DNA of 28,265 nt, from NCBI GenBank assembly GCA_000969725.1, contig JXSR01S027576.1. The stretch is one strand, 5' to 3'. Positions 21,620 to 28,265 of this stretch are shown piece by piece. This DNA is from Ophiothrix spiculata (Eukaryota; Echinodermata; Ophiuroidea; Amphilepidida; Ophiotrichidae). The notes under the pieces are model-generated. The model was not told the DNA's origin, did not search any database, and saw only the letters and a list, made by a program, of their open reading frames with translations. The number at the start of each line of letters is the position of its first letter. Positions within the stretch are counted from its first letter, which is position 1. Position numbers and translations under genes: made by a program.

Positions 21620-21847
21620 CATCGATTCTGACTATCTTCCTTTGAGGACACCATATCTTTTGCTTTCAGTCAACGGATCAAACAGATCAACAGAAAACTT
21701 AGTAAAAAACGATATATGTTGGCAGTTTATAATTGTACCTTCAGTTGTGGTATTTCTTGGTATTAATCAATTACAAGTAAATGAAAGATATTAGATATTG
21801 TTCTATTCTTAAGTATTATGAATAATTAATTTAATCAATCCAAACAG

Positions 21848-21979
21848 TTACCTAATTTTTCTCCTTCTCTTTATTCTTTTCATGTTTCTCCACCAAATCT
21901 TGATGACATCACCCTTGGCAACATCTTCGTCTCCTCCGTCATCTCCATCGTTGCCCAATTGGTCGTTGAACCTAAACAG
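21848..21979. CDS. Candidate exon, strand undecided
   Basis: On the plus strand a frame with no stop (open from 21830) ends exactly at CAG|GTAAGCC (donor after 21979, phase 0) and reads ..LDDITLGNIFVSSVISIVAQ... From 21902, 15 of 26 codons end in C, which is coding-like in AT-rich surroundings. An acceptor at CAAACAG (to 21847) would give 132 nt. However, the long pyrimidine tract at 21856-21894 has no AG after it. On the minus strand TGTTTAG|G (start 21971) and ATTAG|GTAACT (end 21852) bound 120 nt, open in one frame, with an acidic stretch then KIWWRNMKRIKRRRK; a 46-codon ATG frame covers it (21988-21848). Both strands use the same codon boundaries, so composition cannot separate them. No family is recognised. 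Confidence 0.35.
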
Positions 21980-21989
21980 GTAAGCCATA

Positions 21990-22649
21990 CAATGACTTGA
22001 TTTTGTACACAATGATGTTTTGTCAATGATGTTGAAAGGTCATTTCATCACAATTGTTATGTTGTTCTTGGAAACAAAAAAGGATGAGAATAGTCATACA
22101 ATTTAGGACCTATTTCTGCAATAATTGAACAAACACAACATTTAAAGCTTTCAATATTTTTTTCAAGAACCTCCATCATAATTCACTGCAGATTCCCATG
22201 ACAGTTCCACAATACAAGCATAGATAATAGTGATGATGTTTAATATTTTTTTAAAAATATTTTGGTCATCTTCATGTGTGGGATGTCATACAAATACATT
22301 TGAAAAAGGCCCTCCTACATAGTTTTACAATTAACTGAAAGAAAGATTTGTAAAAACAGTGGGTTGTTAAGGAAAAAACATTAAGTGATACACATTTCTT
22401 TCAAGTGTAATGACCTGTGTAATCATGCTCTGTATGAACTAGCTTTCTGAGAACATTTTGGAAATAATAATCAAGATCTCTTCGCTCAGTCATGGAATTC
22501 CTGGAATGATTGAATGAAAGTGGGAAGGTGAATTGTCTATTTCTGGCTCTACATTTCAACACTAGCTGTTGAATCACATGCTATTATGAGTTAAGAGGCT
22601 ATGACAGTCATAGAAATCAAAGTCTGAGCAGTGAGTACCTCGGACCAAC
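21990..22649. other. Non-coding stretch, no gene seen
   Basis: AT-rich and consistent with intron if the exon candidate just upstream is real. No repeats or open frames of note. Confidence 0.5.
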
Positions 22650-23201
22650 AGAAGATATTGTAAGTATCCCATCATGCATTGCTTTCTATGGGATTGTTTG
22701 TACCGGGGTATAGGAAATAATGCGAGTAGTTAGTAGGCCTGGGACTAAAACCCGGGTACCCGCCCGTAATGAGATTACCCGGGTACCAAATTTGCTGACT
22801 GATTACCCGAACTAGAGAATAAAATCATAGAGTTTTGAACAAAAAAAATTAAGTTCAGCAATTTATGATAAAATCATCATGACCACAATCGGCGAAAATC
22901 ATTTTTTTTTGTGCAATTGAGACATCATATGGTCATAGTAGACCCGTTCTAACAATGTAAATGCTCAATTATCAATACGGTCGGGTACACGGGTACTCGA
23001 CCGGGAAAAAAATCGGGTACCCGGGTAGCAAATTACCCGAAAAGTCCTAGGCCTAGTAGTAAGTGATGAGATATCCATAAATCAAACATAATTGTTGTAA
23101 TCTTGCATTCTGGTATGTTTCATCACAAACTATCCACATGACTTCCTGTCAAAAATTTCCCATAGGAAGTAATGCATGATGGGACACAGACTATATCTTC
23201 T
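22650..23201. mobile_element. Foldback element with 45-bp arms, host of a nested hAT MITE
   Basis: The left arm (22650-22694) contains CCCATCATGCATTGCTTTCT. The right arm (23157-23201) contains AGGAAGTAATGCATGATGGG. They are inverted repeats from AGAAGATAT at the outer end to CCTATGGGA/CTATGGGA at the inner end, with some mismatches. Between them lies about 460 bp, of which 322 bp is the separate hAT-type insertion. No flanking duplication was identified, so the class is open. The arms carry a ZNF143/Staf-like CCCATCATGCATTGC, which may be incidental. Confidence 0.65.
22734..23055. mobile_element. hAT-type MITE, 322 bp, 8-bp target duplication
   Basis: Left terminus TAGGCCTGGGACTAAAACCC and right terminus ending AAAAGTCCTAGGCCTA form inverted repeats, and the internal parts repeat ACCCGGGTA-type palindromes several times. 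Flanks GTAGTTAG (22726-22733) and GTAGTAAG (23056-23063) match at 7 of 8 positions, the target duplication size of hAT elements, whose termini often begin YAG/TAGG. There is no coding capacity. Both ends carry TAGGCCT, so this family may seed copies of that motif. Confidence 0.75.
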
Positions 23202-23696
23202 TTTTCTAGGACCATTTCCTTATATATTTTTATTGGCTACCAAATATTTGATGAAAAATATTTCAAGTGTCTCTGTAACAGTATGATTTCATGAATTAAT
23301 TCTAGTGTATGTGTTAAGGAAGATACAAGCAGAGGTTTGGTAACTTATGGGAGCCTAGGGAGGTGCTTGCAAGGAATTTGGGCCATATAGAAATTTGGAT
23401 AATAGGACTAAAATTCAAACTTAAAAACTACACAGAACCTGTAAGCTATCATTTATTAAAGCAAATGGAAGATCAAAAGATTTCAGCTATATCTTTTAGT
23501 GATGAGGCAGAAAAAAAGAAAAAAGAAAGGAAAGAAGAAAAAATAGGGTTGAGAAAACAAGTTCAAGTTCAAGTGTATTTTATTATATCAATTGGCAGCC
23601 CACAGGCTGAATTATATGATACAATTACAAAATTAAAATAGTAAGCATAATTATTACAACAACAATATCATAGTACAAATAGTTAAACATCTAATT
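23202..23696. other. Non-coding stretch with a purine-rich run
   Basis: A GAAAAAAAGAAAAAAGAAAG-type purine run lies near 23508-23545. The 92-codon plus frame at 23363-23641 owes its length to that run and has no recognisable domain. Confidence 0.5.
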
Positions 23697-23865
23697 AAAA
23701 ATAATTATTCAACAAAATTCTGACCAACTATTTCAGAAAAACACACAGGTTTGGTCAGATTGGGTATTTTTTTAGATAGAAATGGTGGAAAATGCATATA
23801 AATGTGGCATTTTGGGTGCTTTAAAAATAATTATTCAACAAAATTCTGACCAACTATTTCAGAAA
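23697..23865 (+). repeat. Exact 43-bp direct repeat, 126-bp period
   Basis: The same 43 bases, starting AAAAATAATTATTCAACAAA and ending CAACTATTTCAGAAA, occur at 23697-23739 and 23823-23865 without a mismatch seen by eye. The 83 bp between is unique. An exact match of this length suggests a recent duplication or gene conversion. Confidence 0.9.
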
Positions 23866-25081
23866 TTCCACTTGAGGGTAAAATAATTTGTTTGGGCCTA
23901 AAGTAAAAGTAAACCCAACAGAAGATACTTTGCAATGATGAAATGACAAACATAAGCATTGATTTTCACATTGTGACCTGTTGAACTCAGGTGAGGTTGA
24001 AGTGTGCTTCTAATCTTGATATATCACATGATTAAGCTTTAGCTGGGATCAAGGTGAGGTGAGCTCCAAGGTTTGTTGACAAGACTTTGTTGAGACATTT
24101 TGTTTCATTTTTCTTGGTATAGGATTCTCAAAGATCCATTGCAACTTGTATTCAAGATTATTATTGAGGAGCAGCTAAGAGGGCATTGAATAGTGTAATT
24201 CAAATGCAACAGCCTTTGTAAAATCATTGGATTTTGCATTTTGGGAGGAGTTGGACCTTTTAATATGTTCTTCCTGGTCATACCACTGGAATTAGCAATA
24301 TGCGCACTTGTAAGGAGTTTTTAACCTGTTGATTTTAGGTGCACAATTTTGAGGACCATTTCTAATTCTGAGAGGAATTTAATTTGGTCCCTGAGCACTT
24401 CTGTACACCTGAAAGCAGACTCTTTTGGAACAGACTCTTTTGGACAAATGAAGTTCTTGGACTAATAAACACATTTCAAACCCCTATTACAAATTCATTT
24501 GTATGATTGAAAAAGTCTTACCCTTTGAGTGGGTGCTTGGTATACCTCTCACATAATTTCACTTGTTGTCTTCTGACTTGAAACCCAAAATGAGCATTTA
24601 TACAACAGACATTGGCCTAAAATATTAATATTATAATAATAGGCACTCATTGCCAAGTCTCAAATTGGCATACTCTTCAATGCTTGACATATTTTTATTG
24701 ACTTATTTATTCAAATATATTTACTGTTAAAAATTCCAAATGATTCTTTTTTTCAACAAATCAATAGCAAGGACTGTATATACATACATATTTTTGAAAC
24801 CATATGGGATAGAAACCGGACCACCCACCTAAGTTTTGGAATAGGGCCTAGGGAAGAAACAACCAGGTATACAATAGGTGAACCTATTTCACCTTCCACA
24901 GTGAGGCACACAGATATTCTTTTGTTGTCATTACATACTTATGGGCTGAGATCAGCAGGCATTGTGTTTTTATTCCGTATTTGACAGTATTTTGTGACAC
25001 ACAATAGTAATAACTAACTGGTGGGTTTCCACTGAATTTGACTTTCTAATGGCTCAGAGTATTTAAGCCCAGTCCCATATC
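23866..25081. other. Non-coding stretch with a 15-bp tandem pair
   Basis: CAGACTCTTTTGGA is repeated at 24416-24429 and 24431-24444. No gene or other element is recognised. Confidence 0.55.
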
Positions 25082-25112
25082 AACGTATAGGATAACGTAT
25101 GGCCTAACGTAT
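25082..25112 (+). repeat. AACGTAT repeated at a 12-bp period
   Basis: AACGTAT occurs at 25082-25088, 25094-25100 and 25106-25112, each followed by a variant of 'aggata/ggccta/taagg'. Further ACGTAT or TGTAT strings follow to about 25250. It may be the start of an unclassified repeat or a row of binding sites. Confidence 0.7.
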
Positions 25113-25284
25113 TAAGGCTTCATGTATCGAACTATGCCTGACAATCACCAAGGTATGGATAACGAGTTGAATGTATGACTAACATGCACGACAGTATTGA
25201 AAACAAATTAACATACTTATAACGATTGCATAATGAATATAAACGTATGAAACAAAAACAGTGTTTGTTAGACAATTTTAACTC

Positions 25285-25285
<1 letters not shown>

Positions 25286-25321
<36 letters not shown>

Positions 25322-25500
25322 GAAACTTGTAAAGCGCAAGCATCCGTCTAGAAAAAGACACTCACATAAGTTGATGTCCCATGATAATGTGCGATTGATT
25401 CTTGATGACTTTTCTGGAAAGGGTTGAACAAACACTGGCAAAAAAAAGACTTTGATATTTATCAAGAATCTAACTTCATTGCAACCCACACTCCTGTTTT
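25286..25500 (-). mobile_element. SINE-type retroelement with (ATT)n tail
   Basis: On the minus strand the body ends GATGCTTGCGCTTTACAAGT followed by TTCC and an (ATT)n run (plus-strand AAT repeats, 25286-25320). An internal end with GCGCTTTACAA and a simple-repeat tail is typical of SINE or LINE 3' ends in marine invertebrates. The 5' part near 25480-25500 has GTGGGTTGCAATG, at most a degenerate B box. The start is uncertain. The 73-codon minus frame over the tail (a Tyr run) is not a gene. Confidence 0.5.
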
Positions 25501-26294
25501 AGACCTTATAGGTTGTTTCTGTAGCAAAGAGTGGAGCCTACTGCAGATATAGGCCTACTTTTGCAACATCTTTGTTTCCAAGGACAGTCAGCAGATTATA
25601 TGCAAATATTATTTTCTAAAATTCAAATATTTTAGTGACAATAAGAGAAGTTGGATTTCACGGGGCATGATTTCTTTAATTTTTTCACTTTGTGAAATTA
25701 ATGTCAAATTTTTACTAAAATAAGTTCTGAAATCTGACAAATTTGTTAGTTCCAGAGTAGACATGGGAACACAAAATTGTAAAAAATGGTGTTCATATGC
25801 ACTTTAATCAAGAGATGAAAATATGTAAATACGATGGTAAATAAAAAAAATTGTCTTTCAATCAGTGTTCCACATAGGACCTATTGGCTCTTCACCAAAC
25901 TACAAAATGAAACATTTAAAATAAGTATCTGTATTTTCATCCTTCCAAGGTACTCGAAATTCTAAAAATGAACAACGTAACTATTGCATTATATTAAAAT
26001 TTTCAATCATTTAGTTCAAATGACTTGTTTTTTCAAACAACAAAATATAACTAGATGGAAACCTTTAAAGCTCAGTGATTCTAATATGCAATTTGCTTAA
26101 GTATGACCTTAGAACCAATATAAATCTGCTTCAGACTGTAGCGATATTTTAATTTTATTTCTGATTGATTTTTGTAACTCCTTAAGGTCAGTTTGTCATG
26201 TGAGTGCAAGAAAGTTGTATCTGCAATGGTTGCCATATGTTATGTTAAATCTTGTCACTAGAATACAAAAAAATAACTCAAAGTGTCTCTCCCA
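25501..26294. other. AT-rich non-coding stretch
   Basis: No gene or repeat is recognised; one TAGGCCTA at 25550-25557. Confidence 0.55.
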
Positions 26295-26350
26295 TCAGTG
26301 GCTCTTGAAATGGTTCTTCTGGTGAAGAGAACCATTCCAAAAGCCACTGA
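26295..26350 (+). ncRNA. Hairpin resembling a microRNA precursor (candidate)
   Basis: TCAGTGGCTCTTGAAATGGT (from 26295) pairs with ACCATTCCAAAAGCCACTGA (to 26350). The 23-bp stem has two mismatched positions, and the loop is about 10 nt or shorter. After a symmetrical internal gap, 'ctct' upstream and 'agag' downstream could add a lower stem. Size and mismatch pattern suit an animal pre-miRNA, but I match it to no known family. A short inverted repeat or MITE relic would look the same. A 25-bp tandem pair follows at 26396-26445. Confidence 0.3.
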
Positions 26351-26395
26351 AACAAGAGTGGACATAAATCAGTGTGCAATGCAAATTTATGAAAA

Positions 26396-26445
26396 AAGGC
26401 AGCTATAGCAAATAAGACTTAAGGCAGCTATTGCAGATAAGACTT
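26396..26445 (+). repeat. 25-bp tandem pair
   Basis: AAGGCAGCTATAGCAAATAA.. (26396-26420) is followed directly by AAGGCAGCTATTGCAGATAA.. (26421-26445), with two differences. Confidence 0.9.
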
Positions 26446-26850
26446 TCTCGTGCATTCACTTGATGAGTTGATATTATGATAGGATATTACGGGACTTCAT
26501 TGAATATCTGTAGATGTGCATAATTTTGTTGAGATTTTTTGAGGAATTGCGATTTTGCAAAATTTAGGTCCAGTTACATTGGCATTTTTAAAATATGATT
26601 TCCTTATTCCTAAATTGTGATTACATTGAAAGCTTGGGACTTTCAAATTGCAAATTGTAGTATTGCAAGTGAAAACAGTAATTTGAATGACTACTGGAAA
26701 ATCGGCTGTAATAAATCAAAATTATATCAAATTTTGCAACCATTTTGGTAAAAAAAGTGGAATATTTTCAATCCTGGAAGTTCAGTAAATTTGGAATATA
26801 CAGATACAGTGTCTGTGGTTAAAGTAACTTATATCCGAATCGTTTGGTCT

Positions 26851-26885
26851 GCTCTCAAGAGAGCTGATAATCTTTCAGATTATCA
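26851..26885. other. Two back-to-back small hairpins
   Basis: GCTCTC-AA-GAGAGC (26851-26864) is followed immediately by TGATAATCT-TTC-AGATTATCA (26865-26885). Both stems are perfect. Transcription terminators of this form are bacterial; here it may be a structured RNA element or a dyad binding site. Nothing else identifies it. Confidence 0.55.
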
Positions 26886-28040
26886 CCAAGCTGGGATGTT
26901 AGGGATTTATTTGCTTGTAGCGCAATAAAGCAAGTGATTTAACGCCATATTCGCAAGTGAATTAACCACATGCGATAAAAGACCACAAACCATGATAGGT
27001 GCAACAATCTTATCAGTGCAGAATTCAATCATCTAGCTAGTTTAGTTGATGACCTTAATACGCATGATGTTCACTTCAGTTGCTTTAGATCGCCGGCTTG
27101 AGATTCAACATTGAATGGGATGAGAGAGCTCTGCATTTGGATGATTCATTTTATATTCAAAGTTATTTGACTTATAATTTTTGTGAGCACCATGTTTATC
27201 CGATATCGTCTGTAGAATGTCCAACACAGTTCATCTAGGGGAGGGGGGACCAAGGTCTTAAGTTTTTAATGAAGCAGGAAGACAGAATTACCTGAAGAAG
27301 AACTTGCAGATTACTCAGGCACAGACTGAAAACCAAACGCCATAAAGTCTGATTGGTACAAAGTGAGGAAAGTGCCATTTCTTTAACCTGCTGGTATTTT
27401 TTCAATTATTGTCTGTCACGTTAACATTTTCAAATCATGAAATTAAGTCCTCGTAAGAAAAACTATCAAAAATATGTAATACAGTTGTATAGTTTAAAAA
27501 TAATTGTCTGAGTGGGATATAAACCTGTGAAATATTTCCCCGAATGCATGTAATTGCCCCATGCAATACTTAGTGTTACAAATTACAGATCAAATGAAGC
27601 GAGTTCAAGGGCAGCTAGAAATATGAAAAGTGATATCAATAAATGGCGAATCAACCACTGTGGTTACGTGGTGGTGTAAAGACACAGCTATATCAATGGC
27701 CAAAGAGATAATTATCATTGGTAATTAATGCAAGGCTTAACGATGCGTTGGCTGCCTTACGATGGCATTTCCAGGTACTTAATCATGATAATGGATCTGT
27801 GGATCTGGAAATCGAAGACTTCTGACACTGAAGTAAAGGGGTGGGGGTGGGGTTGACATATTTAAAAGGGAGTGCAATACAAATATCAATGGACCCTTTT
27901 TATGCCTTGCTATTTCTGGTGTTTGGAAAAATAGTTTAAAATGGTTTGAAATGTTCATATATGGAAAATAAATATGATTATAAAATAGATAGAAATCTTA
28001 TATGATTATTTCGATGCGAGTCTCACATCATGAGGCTTTA
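26886..28040. other. Non-coding stretch, no gene seen
   Basis: 26890-27140 is less repetitive and might be regulatory, but nothing specific supports that. G-rich runs lie at about 27238-27248 and 27838-27852 (GGGGTGGGGGTGGGG). No open frame of note. Confidence 0.5.
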
Positions 28041-28048
28041 TGTAGTGT

Positions 28049-28200
28049 AATCAATCTATCAATCAATCAATAAATCAATCAATATCAAAAAGTAAATAAT
28101 AAATTAATAAATAAAATATATAAAAAAATAAATACTTTGAACAATTTAAAAATGTAGTGCTTTTTAAATTTTATTTAAATTTAAATTTAAATTACACAAT
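28049..28200. repeat. Low-complexity (ATCA)n and AT-rich run
   Basis: TCAATCAATCAATAAATCAA-type repeats at 28049-28083 grade into AATAAATAAA-rich sequence and then TTTAAATTTAAATTTAAATT (about 28173-28192). Confidence 0.85.
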
Positions 28201-28265
28201 AGATGACTATAAATGAATCCTGGACATTTTAAAATTTAAATTGTAATTTTTTTGCCCAATTTTTT

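Noticed and set aside
23363..23641. 92-codon Lys/Glu-rich frame
   Set aside because: Its length comes from a purine-rich low-complexity run without stops on that strand; there is no domain.
27838..27852. G-quadruplex
   Set aside because: Only three G runs are long enough, so a stable four-tract quadruplex is not clearly possible.
1..28265. CRISPR array, phage-defence or other prokaryote-type system
   Set aside because: There are no regular short direct repeats with unique spacers, no operon-like gene packing and no ribosome-binding sites. The sequence has the character of eukaryotic intergenic or intronic DNA.

Overview
This is AT-rich, non-coding-looking animal DNA. I find no complete protein-coding gene, rRNA, genuine tRNA or CRISPR array, and no sign of a bacterial-style system. 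Stop codons are dense in all frames, homopolymer and microsatellite runs are common, and there is a 50-base assembly gap. Almost all recognisable structure comes from transposable elements (TEs) and their relics. The repeat content suggests a marine invertebrate deuterostome, possibly an echinoderm or hemichordate. The clues are tRNA-derived SINEs with a TTCGGAAGTCACGTAAAGCC-type 3' domain, an (ATT)n-tailed SINE, motifs of the form 'aggggcgaagcccc', and a strong excess of the palindrome TAGGCCTA. That placement rests on remembered repeat flavour, not on a search.

Layout. 1-1000 holds a dispersed repeat interrupted by a 341-bp element flanked by TTAA; a second copy of the host repeat at 9521-9690 lacks the insertion and serves as an empty site. 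2392-2530 carries repeated CRE-like motifs. 2867-3135 is a decayed hAT-transposase C-terminus. 3136-8200 is mostly featureless apart from a 97-bp tandem duplication at 4301-4492. 8206-8377 is a short inverted repeat, and 8466-8991 is a near-perfect ~525-bp foldback element. 10531-11473 contains two overlapping tandem-duplication systems. 13085-13190 is a likely SINE relic. 14549-15847 is a ~640-bp sequence present twice around the gap (15184-15233), probably two unmerged contig ends.

17101-18060 is a TE cluster: a PIF/Harbinger-type MITE (17372-17869, TTA target duplication) lies between two inverted SINE-like arms. 18905-19130 is the best SINE, on the minus strand. 21437-21979 is the most coding-like island, with candidate exon-sized open frames whose strand cannot be decided. 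22650-23201 is a nested pair: a 322-bp hAT-type MITE with an 8-bp target duplication inside a foldback with 45-bp arms. 25286-25500 is an (ATT)n-tailed SINE. 26295-26350 folds into a miRNA-precursor-like hairpin. The right end is low-complexity AT-rich sequence.

There is no pathway or operon to describe. The window is best read as intergenic or intronic sequence shaped by nested insertions of non-autonomous elements. If there is a host gene, the candidate exon near 21.85-21.98 kb is the likeliest trace of it.
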